Positions 21,168-32,750 of a stretch of DNA of 64,000 nt are shown piece by piece; positions within the stretch are counted from its first letter, which is position 1, and the number at the start of each line of letters is the position of its first letter. Origin of the DNA: Cricetomys ansorgei (Eukaryota; Chordata; Mammalia; Rodentia; Nesomyidae); NCBI GenBank assembly GCA_026225945.1, contig JAMJFZ010001815.1, forward strand, positions 3,756,001 through 3,820,000, written 5' to 3'. Both the position numbers and the translations under genes were made by a program. The notes below the pieces were generated by a model, which was not told where the DNA came from, did no database searches, and was given only the letters and a program-made list of their open reading frames with translations.

Positions 21168-21366
21168 TTTTTTAAAGTGTTGTTATTTTAGCCAAAATGG
21201 ATTGATTTTGAAAGGGAGAAAAAGAGGGATATAATTCACATACTTCCTTCTTGTTCTAATATGCACTCTGGAAGCTACCCAGAGAGATTTCCTATTGGAA
21301 TATGCAATTAACATGAGATCAGGATAAAAAGAATCACTATCCTGGCAGAAAATGTGAATTAGAGTG
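21168..21366. repeat. Second copy of a local about 200-base duplication
   Basis: This segment parallels 19871-20111: shared blocks include 'ttttagccaaaa', 'gattgatttt', 'cagagagatttcctattg', 'gaatatgcaa', 'cactatc' and 'gcaggaaatgtga' (with small changes), in the same order and orientation about 1.3 kb apart. Copy 1 has about 45 extra bases (a pyrimidine-rich stretch near 19965-20012). It is either a local duplication or two copies of one repeat family, possibly L1 3' UTR. Confidence 0.75.
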
Positions 21367-21515
21367 AGGCGTGGTGACGCACAGCTGGAGTCCTAGCTAC
21401 CTGAAGGTAGGAGGATCTTGTGGCCTCAATGTTTAAAAGCCAGCCTGGGTAACACACAGGGACCCAAACTCCCAACACACAGAAATACCCAAACAAAATA
21501 AAACCAAACCAAAAC
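21367..21515 (+). repeat. 7SL-derived proto-B1 (PB1-like) SINE
   Basis: It reads like an ancestral Alu/B1 monomer: 'ggcgtggtgacgcacagctg', 'gagtcctagctacctgaagg', 'taggaggatcttgtggcctc', 'aaaagccagcctgggtaaca', then an A-rich tail with AAACC/AAATA units. The 'tcctagctac' and 'ggatcttgtggcc' parts keep 7SL RNA character lost in typical B1. Confidence 0.75.
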
Positions 21516-21594
21516 TCCTGCAAGAATGAAAAGTGGGATTAATTCTACTTCTTCTAAGTTTGTACAGAGGGTAAGAGGGTTTTCATGTCCACTA

Positions 21595-21755
21595 CCTCGT
21601 GAAATTTGACAGTACCCCTGTGGAATAACCCCATGCTCTTACTCAAGTTTACAAATTGGGGCAAGTAACACTATGAGAGATTTAGGATCATATAGTCACA
21701 ACCTCACTATTGAATCTAGGCTCCCTACTCTAAACCTATATTCCAAGCCAGAGAT
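21595..21755 (-). repeat. MIR/L2-like ancient repeat
   Basis: Eroded antisense MIR order: 'tacccctgtggaataacccc', 'agtttacaaattggggcaag', 'gatcatatagtcacaacctc', 'attgaatctaggctccctac'. This is compatible with the 'attttacagatgaggaaact ... ggtcacacagctagtaagtg ... gaacccaggtc' consensus. Confidence 0.5.
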
Positions 21756-22880
21756 TAACCAATGGTGGTCTATGGGACCAGTCTGCTATTTGTAAATGGC
21801 TTTAGCAAGATATAGTGGTCCTCATCAATTTAGCTGCTGTTGAAAGCTGGGGGCAGGAACTGCAGTTGAGATCAGCGGTGAAGAGTATGTTGGAGTAAGC
21901 TACTGTCCAACCTAGAGACCTGGGCCCAGTACAAAATGAAAATGTAGGTTCTTATGCAAATAAGTAGTGACTTGTAGCGTTCAAAACATTGAAGGCATAG
22001 AATTAAGAGTATGCAGGCCTTTGGAAGGCCAGAGCATTAAGTAACTGCATAGGCCTCACCTGAACCCATTGAGCCAGCCAACTCTAAACCATTTTAATCT
22101 GGAATTACAAAACAAGTTTGCCCACCTCCATGTGCTACCATTTGCTGTCCACAGATGTGAAGAATGGGTGGTTTTTTTAAGGTGTATTCAACACAAAACA
22201 AACAAAAACCAACCCAACAAACAAACAAAAAGTCCTCATCATGTAGCCTAAAATTCTACCCTTGCTTAGTGTTTTGCTGTTAAAATATCACTTTTTAATG
22301 AAAAATAGATAGTAATTTTTTTTTGTCTTAGGTTTTTTTTTGTTTTTTTTTGTTTTTTTGTGCTGAATTGAGAAAATAAAATCTTTCTTACCTGTTGTCA
22401 GGAATCCAATTAAGAAGCGGTTACCGGTAAAGAAGTCACTGGGGATCATACTGCCGAATGAGTTGAGTGAAATCCCGGGTTAAACAGAGCCACAGCACAA
22501 TGTCACACAGATTCTCAGCTGCTCTCCCTGTTGCAAATGTTTAAGTAGAGCAAGGATATTCACCACAACTTTTGGGGCAGGGAATGGAGGATGGGATGGA
22601 GAATAGAGGTGAAAGGAAAGCCTGAGAGGAGACAAGAGAAGGGCCTTGCTTGTTTACAACTGAGTATCCGGTGAGGTGAACTGAGCTGCCGCCTCTGAAG
22701 CCCCAAACACAAACATCCTGGCGCTGACACTGAACCTCAACATGGGAACCACTCTCTCCACATTCCTGGGAAATCCCCCAGGAGCACCTGGGATGGATAT
22801 GCCTCCTCCTCTCCCTGCTGCGCACACAAACCCAGTTTTCAAAGAACACTTTACATACCCGCTTATCTTTTAGCATCTCT
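21756..22880. other. Unclassified DNA with A-rich and T-rich tracts
   Basis: 22190-22235 is AAAC/AACC-rich and 22318-22363 is TTTTTTTG-rich low complexity. No repeat family was recognised. A possible minus-strand exon lies at 22392-22450. A 117-codon minus-strand frame (22541-22894) partly overlaps a MIR and has no known domain. Confidence 0.4.
22392..22450 (-). other. Candidate 59-base minus-strand exon
   Basis: On the minus strand the donor is GACAACAG|GTAAGAA (GT complementary to 22391-22390) and an acceptor-like CACTCAACTCATTCGGCAG precedes the segment. One frame is open across it and begins with ATG one base after the acceptor: MIPSDFFTGNRFLIGFLTT, hydrophobic at its end. I do not recognise the peptide. 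The donor is strong, the acceptor moderate. Chance is a serious alternative. Confidence 0.2.
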
Positions 22881-23025
22881 TTGGATCTTCGCAAGGCCCT
22901 ACTAGTATTGATATTATTATCCTAGTTTATAGACAAGAAAGGGAACCTGACCCTCAAAAGATGCACAAAACACATGGTGTAGGCGGGTCTGTGGCTCTCA
23001 CTCTGAGGCTCTTTGCAGTTTGTCC
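22881..23025 (-). repeat. MIR SINE
   Basis: Antisense MIR wording: 'cttcgcaaggccctactagt', 'attattatcctagtttatag', 'acaagaaagggaacctgacc', 'ctctgaggctct'. This matches the order of the MIR core and 3' region. Confidence 0.6.
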
Positions 23026-23624
23026 TCTCCATTCTTTCTCTCCAGCCTGTCCCTGATGGGGTGAGGTTCATCTCTCTTTAAGGCGATAGCACAATTAAGA
23101 AGCGTTTGTGTTGATAAAAAAGCACTAGTGACATCTCCCTTTGAACACGTTTGCTGTTCACGATGGTCTCAGTCCTCAGACTCTCTCTCTCCCTCTATTG
23201 CTCTCCATGTTGATTCTTATTCTTCATAGCTGCTTTTTAGAATCATGGGGCCAAAGATTCTTATGTTGTGCCACAGTAGGACAGCAGCAGCAGCAACAAC
23301 AACAAAGTCATAATGGGTCTTGCTGGTTTAATGTGATTACTTGAAAACAGGCTGTTCTTGCTTGTGTAAACACGAATCTCTTCTATTTTGATGCCACACT
23401 ACTCCTCTCCTCTGAAAAGTCAGTTGATCACAGCACAAGGGTGCTTGAAGTCTTACTCAGCTTCTGGTTCCCTCATGGTCTAAGAGAGCAAAATCCCATT
23501 ACTCGTAGACTGCCAGGAAACTTGAGTCACTTGCCCTTTTATTCCTTTCTGTCTCTTCATTCTACAGCTGCCTATTTTTCCTAGACTCTGTACAGCTTCT
23601 CTGGATGCCCATTGGGATGCTGTG
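23026..23624. other. Unclassified DNA
   Basis: No gene or interspersed repeat was recognised apart from the CAG/CAA tract. Confidence 0.4.
23282..23307. repeat. (CAG/CAA)n short tandem repeat
   Basis: CAG units followed by CAA units, eight to nine triplets; encodes a Gln run in a spurious plus-strand frame. Confidence 0.9.
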
Positions 23625-23627
23625 ATA

Positions 23628-23780
23628 GTTATCTATGGCCCACAAAGTATGGCCCCATCCAGCATCAGCATCACTAAGAACCTTGTTAGAAAATTCAAGT
23701 ATCAGGCTGCACTCTACATCTAAGGTATCACAAGCTTGGGGATGGGATTCCGCAGTCCTCCAGAGGACTCTGATTGTTGT
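23628..23780. mobile_element. MER5A-like hAT DNA transposon remnant
   Basis: The series 'agcatcagcatcactaagaa', 'ccttgttagaaaattcaagt', 'atcaggctgcactctacatc', then 'ggatgggattccgcagtcct', 'ccagaggactctgattg' matches the MER5A layout (agcatcagcatcacctggga, acttgttagaaatgcaaatt, and a final tccaggtgattctgat). The terminal CAGTGGTT repeats are no longer readable. It is an old element shared across placental mammals. Confidence 0.6.
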
Positions 23781-25125
23781 GTGTGTTACTATTTTTTGGT
23801 GTCTCATCTCCCTCCCAGTGTATACAGAAACATTTTTCCTCCCCACCCACTTGAATATGCCTAGGTACCTTAGGTTGCCTCAGGGATTATCCAAAAGAGA
23901 ACGATATACAAAGTCAAGATCATGTGGCATGACCTAGAACAGAACAATTGGGTTTGTTTCAAACAGAAGTGAAAGTAGAAATAAGTTTGTGGCTAAAGTA
24001 GGCCCATCTCCAGATCTAGACCCCACAATGTGTAGACAGTCTACTGCACTTTAGGAAGCAAATACTCAGCCAGTGAAAGGGCTGGGTGAGGCTGAACTTC
24101 CACACACGCTGCTCAACAAAAGTAAATGGAGGGAAGGGATTGGATTATTCCTTAGGATAAAATGAATCACCATTCACCTCAGGCTAAGTAAATAAAGCAG
24201 ATTGGATGAGTAATTTTCTTAGATGGTGCCTAGTCCAGATAAAGGCAGATGCTGCATCACTAGGATGAGCACATCAGGGCCAACGTTTCAGTGGAGCAAT
24301 GAACAGTATTTCTCGAGATTATCTTAGTCTAGATATTTCAAATATACAGCATTCAATAAAGGAACTGCTCACACATCGCTGGGAGAGCAGATACTAGCAA
24401 TACCAAAAAAGAGTAGAGGAGACAGGAGGTGATTCAGAAGTATATTCTATAAAAGCTCATCCAGTGGTCTGGTAAACTTGAAATCAGAGTCTACAGTTTT
24501 CTTCTCTTCCTTATGAACGCAGCCTATCTTAATTTCATTTACTCCCCACAGAGTTTCAAGATAGACTCTCCTTTCCCTCAAGAAATCAGTTGCATCCACA
24601 TAGGTTCATGTTCTCAGCCTCTGCCTCTAGGGGAACCTAGATAAGCTTGCTAACTGACTAGTTCAGGTCTAATTTCTGATAACCTCCTGGAATCAGAACT
24701 GTGCTGTTCAATGCAAATACTTTCTGAAAAATTTCACCCATCAACCCCTTTCTTCCTTGTTCCTGTCTGTCCTTGTTTCTTCCCATCCTCTCCTCCTTGC
24801 TTCTCAAATGGCATAGTGCGTTTGCAAATGCAAATAGTCTACTGGAACATAAATTTGCTCTTCTTCCAAGCCAGACTACAATTACACACTTTGCTCCAAG
24901 ACCTGGGAAAGATGGGTGTGATATTTCATATTGGTGACCCACTTGATAGACTCTAAGATCACTTAGGAGGCAAGCCTTTAGATACACCCTTGAGGGATTA
25001 TGTAGATTAGTTTAGTCCCTGGGCATGACTGTTAGGGATTATCTTCATTTACTAAATGGGGTTTACTAAAATGGGAAGATCTTACCAAAATAAGGGTTTC
25101 CTAGACTTGCTCCTGGACTGCCCAG
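23781..25125. other. Unclassified DNA
   Basis: Unique-looking sequence, no supportable gene. Overlapping frames on opposite strands at 24658-24987 (109 codons minus, 81 plus) have low-complexity pyrimidine-derived residues and no known domain. Confidence 0.4.
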
Positions 25126-25129
25126 AAAG

Positions 25130-25316
25130 GAGAAAGTTAGATAACCACAAGCATCCACTGTTCTCTGCTTCCTGACAATAGGTACAGATGACTGGTTGCT
25201 TCATGCTCCTGCTATCAGGACTTCCCACTGTAAGCCAAAATTAACCCTTTCTTGCTAGAGTTGTTTTTGCTGGGCTATTTTATTACAGCAATGGGACAAG
25301 TAATTGAAGTAGAAGG
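25130..25316 (+). mobile_element. ERVL-MaLR LTR, 3' portion
   Basis: It ends with the typical rodent MaLR 3' wording: 'actgtaagccaaaattaacc', 'ctttcttgctagagttgttt', 'tattttattacagcaatggg', 'acaagtaattgaagtaga'. The 5' part is not clear; upstream 25085-25200 is compatible but diverged. Confidence 0.75.
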
Positions 25317-25509
25317 TCAGGATAATTTCCATGGCAGCATTTTTCTGGGGAATTAGACTACTATGATTTGTAACCTTTGGTGCAGAGCATCAAGAGCAAC
25401 AGCAACAACATCTTCCGTGCCTCCTACTTCTGGCATCTTCTGTGCTGTATTGTTCTTTTCTGGGTATAGGATTACTTCATCTTTTTATTACCTCTCTGTT
25501 ACCTGGTCA

Positions 25510-25870
25510 CTATAATAATAATTCATCATACATTTTTTTTCCTTAATCATTTATAAATTAAAATACAGAGTTTATGTACCTTATTGAAATTTACCATAGG
25601 AACTCAATGTGTGTATGCAACACATAATAATCACATCAAGGCTTTAGCATTTCCACATCTTTAGGCACTATTCTGATATGTTGAGAATTCATTATTATGG
25701 CCATTTAAAATGTCTGATAGACTGTTCAAGTCAATGCTTACCCTATGTTGCTTGGAAAAGCCAGTACTAACCTCTTTGCCCCTTATTGAACTTCTTCTTT
25801 TCTTCCTGTCCTCTTCCCAGTATCTAGTGACCACTATTTTGTTAGTTTCTTTAGCAAATAAGACTCAGTT
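25510..25870 (-). mobile_element. Old L1 (L1M-like) 3' end, antisense
   Basis: Antisense L1M wording: 'ttataaattaaaatacagag' with 'aacacataataatcacatca', later 'cttattgaacttcttctttt', 'cttcctgtcctcttcccagt', 'atctagtgaccactattttg', comparable to the 'ccccagccctggtaaccaccattctactctct' region of L1M 3' ends. A 77-codon plus-strand frame over it is debris. Confidence 0.6.
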
Positions 25871-26309
25871 TGAAGGGGTTAATTGCACCTCAGAAACTTA
25901 TGAAGACAGGAGCAGAATGACGACAACGCCGTGGATGCTCTAAGAAAGGTGAGACATGAAGACAAAGATCTGAAAGTTATGAACAAAGAAAATCACAGGA
26001 AGGGGTGTTTCATTACAGTGGCGTGGAATATGACTGCTGACATGAGAGAGAGAGATGTTAAATTTTGTAAACTCATCCTTTAAGATACATTATAGAGAGT
26101 TAAACTCCACTGAATCCTTTTGGTTGTCATCAGTGGGAGCAAGAGTACGTAATAAAAATTTAAAAGAATCTATGCTCATGAAAAGCAGGTTTAAAAGATT
26201 GGAACTCTGAACATGTGGTATACGCTTCCAGATAAAGCAGGATGCAGTTCCCAAGTGGAGACCTTCAGTATTGGAATGGAAACACAGTTCTTGAAAATGC
26301 AGGGTGAAT
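25871..26309. other. Unclassified DNA
   Basis: No gene or repeat was identified. A GTGAGA donor-like site follows AAAG at 25948. Confidence 0.35.
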
Positions 26310-26525
26310 GTGGCTGGTGAGATAACTCAGCGGTTAATAATATTTACTGCACATGGCCACTCATAACTACCTGTAACTCCAGTACCAGGGGATCGAGTGC
26401 CCTCTGCTGCCCCTCTCCTTCAGGGTACTAGGCACATACTTGGTGTGCATACATATGTACATACATACATGCATAATATAGGCAACCACTCATATGCATA
26501 AAATAAAAAGAAATAGATATTAAAA
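26310..26525 (+). repeat. B2 SINE
   Basis: The tRNA-derived head is readable ('ggctggtgagataactcagc', 'ggttaataatatttactgca'). It is followed by 'ccactcataactacctgtaa', 'ctccagtaccaggggatcga', 'gtgccctctgctgcccctct' and a TA/CA-rich 3' part ending AATAAAAAG, which includes the B2 AATAAA signal. It is diverged. Confidence 0.9.
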
Positions 26526-27952
26526 ATAAAATGGAGGTTGAAGGAAATCTCAGTGGGAGGGAGAGATAAGCCACTCACAAGACTTCTTTAATAAACAGTA
26601 TAGAACACCTTCACTGTGATTTCAAAGAATGACCTGACCAATCAATGCAGCTCTTCCGTGATCTCCACTCTTTCCCCAGCAGTAAGGAGGCTAATACTCC
26701 TCCACCAGTCTTTGCAGGCCTGTGAGTCACCTGTAACTAAGAGAATACAAAGACCAGCAGGAGGTCAGAAAGGTATTTCTGCTTTGCCCTGCTGCTGGAC
26801 TAGTTCCTTGTAAAACCTTCCATTTTACTGTAAATAATTCTCCTATCTTCGGATGGCCAGCCATGTTGTGAGAAAGCTTCAACTAGCCTCAGGGAGGGAG
26901 ATGCTTTCAGAGGCCTGAGGTTCTGTAAGGGAGAAGGAAGGCCAACAAGTCTCCAGCTGTTACATTTCCTGCAACTGAATGAGAAATGCTTAGGCAAAAC
27001 CCAGACTATGAGTCAAACACATGACCTTCCCTGGTTCCTGGCACAAGGGAACTGAGATACACTACATTTTTTGATTGAACACTACAGAACCTTGGATAAC
27101 CAGGACATTATTTTGAATGAGGCACTATTTTGCATACTGAATTACAGTGGCTGGAATATGGAACCACCCTTGTTATTACGATGTTCATAAACCAGCTACA
27201 AACAACGAAAGTGAAGAGTTTGTATAAATACCTAGCAAAGATACAGAATGGAATGATCATGAATACTCACAGAGAAAAAGACCAGTGATCAGGTGTGTCT
27301 AGAATTTTCTTGATGCTTTGAAGTTGAAGGAAAGAGGAAAATACTTTATTTGCAGGCTAAGTACTGTGCCTTTTATACTTCCTTGCTGCTAGATAGGAAC
27401 GAACCGAGGAGGTGAAGTGTTAGGAACAAGAAATAAGGATATATAAATGAGGGTTCCTGGAAAGAAGCTGAGTCCACCAAAGAGTGATTAACTGCTTAGA
27501 ACTGCAGCAATGTGGAGAGGTTGGAGTCCTGCAGGTCCAAAGTCTTATTACCTTACCTTGGTCTAATTTGAGCTCCTAAATAGCCACTCTTCTGTATCAG
27601 ACCAAACATCCTGAGATTAACAGATAACTACCTTTTGGAACATGTTAACTTATCAGACAACTAGCTTCCATCAATCCCACAGCTAAGGGGTGCCATTAGA
27701 TAGCATCTGAGGCTCATAGGAGATAATCCACCATCTTGCTATAGCCACCTCTCTGATGTATCTGCCATTGTATTTTCAAATTGCCTTAATTTATTACTTC
27801 CTTTGCCTGGTGACAATAAAACTCCACAAAGCAGCTTCCATGTGGGAATACGGAACTTGGAATAATTCAGTTCCATGTTTCTCCAGCCATGGTCACACAC
27901 ATTTGGCTCTAGAATAGTCTGTCTTTTATTTCCTTTGAAGAGACCACCATGG

Positions 27953-27955
<3 letters not shown>
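26526..27955. other. Unclassified DNA
   Basis: Mostly unique-looking sequence without a supportable gene; short frames at 26616-26997 on opposite strands look like chance. Confidence 0.4.
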
Positions 27956-27987
<32 letters not shown>

Positions 27988-27992
27988 TGTGT
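27956..27992. repeat. (GT)n microsatellite
   Basis: About 15 GT units with one TC interruption near the end. Confidence 0.95.
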
Positions 27993-30900
27993 CCCCACAG
28001 AAGAAGAAAATGTCAATGCTTCCAGGAGACAAAGATGACTTGAAAAAACTCATTTACTAGAGGTGAGCTGAACTGAGTTGTAATAATCCGCTTTTGGGGG
28101 GTGGTGTTCTTAAAGGACATGCTTCCTTCTAAGTGTGTATTGTTAACCAGTGGGCAGAACCATCCTTCCTGAAAGGGCTCTTTGGTGTGAACAAAGTGTG
28201 AAATAAGTGCTCAACTCCCCCAACTCTACACATGTAACCATCTATAGTGTGTAATCCTCCTATTGTGTCTGCTTAGGAACTTCTTATAGAATGATGTAAG
28301 GATATAGGTTTATGGGCAGTTTTAATTTACCATTTCTTTCTTCAGCTTTGGATGGAGCATTGCTACGTACCATATTGCAGGGAGAGCAGGTGGACCTGAG
28401 TGTGGCTGTGAGAAAACTCATATATCAGAGCACTAATACCTAAGCAGACTTCCAGAACCCCAACAGCCATTACAGAATGCTAGGGGGTTTCATAAAGCAA
28501 AGAAAAGAGCAAACGACACCAAACACATGATAGGCTGGACCAGAGTGCACTCTGCCATCTCTGTAGACTTCATCATTGTGAAGAGAATGAGTTTTAAAGG
28601 ACAAACACAATGAATCAAAGGAATGAAGGATGTAATATTAGATTGAGTCAGTACTCCAGAAATGGACATGAAATATAATGACTGGAGACACGTGCCACTG
28701 TGATGAGCACAGAGAAGCATGTGTGATCTCTGACACTAGTGGACATATATTAGGAAATTAGGAAGATACTGCATATTCAAGATTCTTTTGAATGGACCAA
28801 CCACAGTGACTGACATTAAACCCACTGTGAGGCAAAATATGGTGTGTGTGGGAATGAGAGACAGAACCAGCAGGAGCTTTACATCCTAGTCTGGCTTGGC
28901 AGATAGATCTGATTTGGTTCAGCTAGCTTCTCTCCTGAGATGTTTCTCTATCAGAGCAGTAGTGAGGCCAATAAACAGTGAGGAGCTCCTCACCCGCAGG
29001 CAAAATCTTCTGCTCCTTCTGGCAAGTTAGAGCTGCTCATCGTGTCTTACAGCAAATCAATTTCAGAGCATTTGTCCATTGGCATGGAGCAATCTTATAG
29101 GTCACGGTTTCAAATTCGGGTTTGTAATAAGCGAAGGCCATGATCTCACCTGGGAGAGACTTCAGATGACCCTGCGTGACCTCGTATAAGATGAGGCTTC
29201 AGTCGCAGCTCAATTCTTCATAGAGAAATGTCCGCGTTGCTCAGAGGAAGCTGACAGTTAACTGTAGGAAATGGTGGACACTCATACCAGGTCTCACCTT
29301 GTCCTCATGAGGATGCAGATGACAGGAACATGTCTGGTCTGATCGCAGGGATGGAACACGTCAAGCATCCAAATCATCACCAGAGCCCCCTTCACGAGCC
29401 TTGAGCGAGGGAGGCCTGAGTGAATGAGAGACTCAAATTAGTAACCAAGCATGGCTCTGTTTCCTACTGCTCATTCAGACAGAGGTTTGATGGCTGGAAA
29501 TTATTGAAATGAGGCAGATGTCAATGGATGCTGCAAACGCAGCTCCTTCCCAGCAGCAGTGGCTGTGAGCCTACAGTTGCTGCATCCCTGTTAAAACCCC
29601 TACCCTGGTGGGGAGTCCCGATGTACCTGCTGGGGAAGTTTTCTTCTTTGTTACTGAGATGAACAGGTGGAGATTGTTTAAAGACCTAGGCCTGGACTGA
29701 GGCCAAATCTCAGCCCTTATTTTTCAATTATTGTATTTGAGGGAGTCTGGTCTTCTGTTCAACCACCCCAGGCAAGAACGTCCTTTTGGAAAGGGAAGGG
29801 AAGGGACTGTCTCTACTACTTCATGTAGTCCCGTGGATCTCCACTTTCACCACCAACGGCTGCAGGCAGCCTTCGACGATAACTGGGGCTGGTTTACATT
29901 TGCAGTCCAACAGATGTGGCCATTCTTGAGGTGAGGAACATACAGGCTTGTATGTGAGGTTCTGCTAGTCTTGTGTTCAGAATATGGGTCCCAACCCAGG
30001 CATTCCAGACTCTGAAAGAGACTGGAAGCATGGCAGGAGATAAACAGATATCTTTCCTCAAGTCTAAATGCACAAATTTCTTTGCAATGTTTTGTTGACT
30101 CCACAGACTGCAGCATAAGCTGGTAAAGGAGTCAGCCATATTTCCTTCTAGATACTAAGGGTAGAGCATCTAAGCACTAAACCACCAGGGAGTGTTGAGA
30201 CAGATATTGAAACCAGAGGTTTCTTGAGTAGTAAAATATCTTTGTATTTGACCAGGATATCTGACCATATATGACTAAAAGTTTGCAAAAGACATCTTTG
30301 AGTTCTAAGACGCTCCTGATAGAATTTGGGTGTCTTGCTCTTGCAGCACTGTAGCCTAGATTGTATGGCTCCTGTGGAGCAGAAGGCAAAGGAGTTACGT
30401 GCTCACTTCTCCAAGACTTAGAAAAATGAATGAGACCAGGGCAGGTTGGAGAGGCATGAATGCCTCTTTCTGCAGACTACAGGGGATTGCAAAACTCTGT
30501 CCATATGCCTTAGTGTTTTACCTTAACTATTGAAACTAAGTTCCATACTGAGAAATATCAAAGAGAAAACCACTTATTCAAAGTAGCACCTGACTAATTG
30601 TTCCCTTACAGACTGTGCAAGGAGTAGCAGTTAGAAGTTGTGTGATTTCATCTCTACTTCATCAATAAACAAACAAGACACAATTTCACATATAATTCTG
30701 TATATGTTTTAAAACACCAATTTTTCAATGTAGAACTTCTAGGTGTAATATAAGAAACACAAAAGATATAAAAAGCATGCTTTTGAATTTACAAAACAAT
30801 GCTGAATCACTTCGCAGAATCCGTTATTGAGAGAACAATCTTCAGGACTCTGGAAATTAACTGCTCCTTACTCATCTTAAGAGTTTATCTGTCTGTGTGT

Positions 30901-31185
30901 TCATCTTCTTTTCTATTTTACTTCACTTCTTTCAGATGTAAAGAATATACTTGAAATCCAACACACAAAAAAATTTATCACCAGTTGTGGTAAACTGGCA
31001 AAATTATAGACACAATATGTTGAGTAACTTCTCCATCAGATACAAGAAGCTGTGTTGGAAGGTTCCAGTGGCAGCCATATGGTCACCTGAGAGTAACTTG
31101 CTAGAATCATATCATTGGAAAATGGTCACACCCACTTTACTTTCTTAGAAATATATGCACAGAATTTTTTTTAAAACCTATAATG
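27993..31185. other. Long repeat-poor unique DNA
   Basis: About 3.2 kb with no interspersed repeat that I recognise and no supportable gene. 29090-29600 has more CpG than its surroundings and words such as 'aattagtaaccaagcatggc' and 'ggaaattattgaaatgaggc', so it could be a regulatory element. Overlapping frames at 29731-30139 on both strands carry no known domain. Confidence 0.4.
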
Positions 31186-31189
31186 TGGT

Positions 31190-32235
31190 CAGAGTTAAGT
31201 AAATGAAGTGTTTTTCAAGCTGCTAAGCTAAATTACCTATATGTTGTAAATGTTATTTAATTGTGAATAACCTCTAAACAATGTGTAGGATAACCGTATT
31301 GTGTTTCTAGAAGCTTACACTGTACAAAAATGTCTGAATTAGGAACATGCCAGAAGAACTTCACATCATATAACATGCTTATAAATTCATGCGCTTTCTT
31401 AATTCTCTGCTCTGATTCTATAAGTTTTCGCTTGTAAGCACCAAAGCCAGGTGCTCAGATAGCACTTGATTACAAAAAGATTAGAATTTAGGGTCCAGTC
31501 ACCAAAGTTCTGATAAACAACACTGGGTATTAATGCAGAAAACAGATCGAGCTTTTTAATGGGACATCAAATAAGAGCTTATTAGCATCTACTAGGCTCA
31601 ACCCAAATCTCAGGAAGTAGCATTAATGAGCATCATATATCAGTCTGTCTGTTATTAGATAACAGTATCCCTTAAAACCAGCAAGCCATACAGTACTTTA
31701 TACTTTTTACCTTTATCTTTAGAATTAGCTGACATTCTATCCTGTTACACTGGCCTTACTATTAGTAATAGTGAACCAATTTATAAACCCATTAGTGACA
31801 CTTTTTCCAGAAGATAAAAACAGTCAAAATTATCTGGCAGCAATTAATCTTAATGGCTGTATGCAGTAAACAGCAATGGGCTAATTCCAGTTCTGTCAGC
31901 CCCATCAAACAATCCCGCATTAGGCAGCTTTTCAGTGATCCATTAAGCATATTCAGAACAACAACAAATTCAATGCTGAAGGCATATGCACTAAACATTA
32001 CAACAGTGATCTTCTGAAGCCATCATTATCTCTTAAATAGTACTTCCCCCATGTATTATCATTATGCTGTACATTAGAAATACTTTGATTAAACTCCCTT
32101 AATTCATAACAGACAGCTGCAGACCATTTATGCAGTTAATCTCAACACAACAGCTATTGAGGAAATATAACAAATGAAGGCTGTAAACTGGAAGTCATTA
32201 CTATGAAAGATGCGGGTTTTCTAGGCCTCCTAGAA
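31190..32235. promoter_or_regulatory. Candidate developmental enhancer block, homeodomain-motif-rich
   Basis: About 1 kb without any recognisable transposon or coding frame, dense in TAAT/ATTA cores: TTTAATTGTGAATAA near 31257, ACTATTAGTAATAGT (a 15-base palindrome at 31758-31772), GCAATTAATCTTAATGG near 31840, and CCATTAAGCATATTC near 31939. The texture closely resembles deeply conserved noncoding elements near developmental genes. Function and conservation are inferred. Confidence 0.4.
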
Positions 32236-32697
32236 CAGAGTGCATCAGGATGGTCGTTGGGCCTGTGATAATGGGGATGAGGCCGTTAATGACCATCTAC
32301 TTTTCTGTACCATCTGCCCCAGGAGAACTGCAGTAGAGGCTGGTCATGTGAGCACTTTAGACTGGGCCATGTTCCCTGTATATTGACCAACCCAAGGATT
32401 TGATGGAGGGGAACCAAAACCATAGTTAACTTGAATTTCTCAACTTCGCTATACAAAGTCAAGGTTTTGGTTGAGTTCAGTCAATCTCATTGATTTCACT
32501 AAGTACTCACTCTAGAGCCCAGAGGAGCTGAGCTGTGTGTCATTACCAATAGATAGGGGTTTCTTTCCAACAGGCAGTGCCTTCGTAAGTTTGGTCCTTT
32601 GCACTTGATATTACCCGCTTCACAGAAAAAAAACAAAAACAAAAACCTTTACTAAATTTTCTCTAGAAATCTTCTTGTCAATTCAGAATTTATTTTG
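32236..32697. other. Unclassified unique DNA
   Basis: No gene or repeat was seen; A-rich AAAAACAAAAAC lies near 32626-32645. Confidence 0.4.
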
Positions 32698-32699
32698 TT

Positions 32700-32750
<51 letters not shown>
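32698..32750. repeat. (TTTA)n tetranucleotide microsatellite
   Basis: A virtually pure run of about 13 TTTA units; translated as repeated Leu-Phe-Ile-Tyr in a spurious frame. Confidence 0.97.

Noticed and set aside
25821..25948. Exon-like segment (CTCTTCCCAG acceptor, AAAG|GTGAGA donor)
   Set aside because: The acceptor tract falls within antisense L1M sequence, whose pyrimidine-rich wording creates such sites routinely; no open frame of note.
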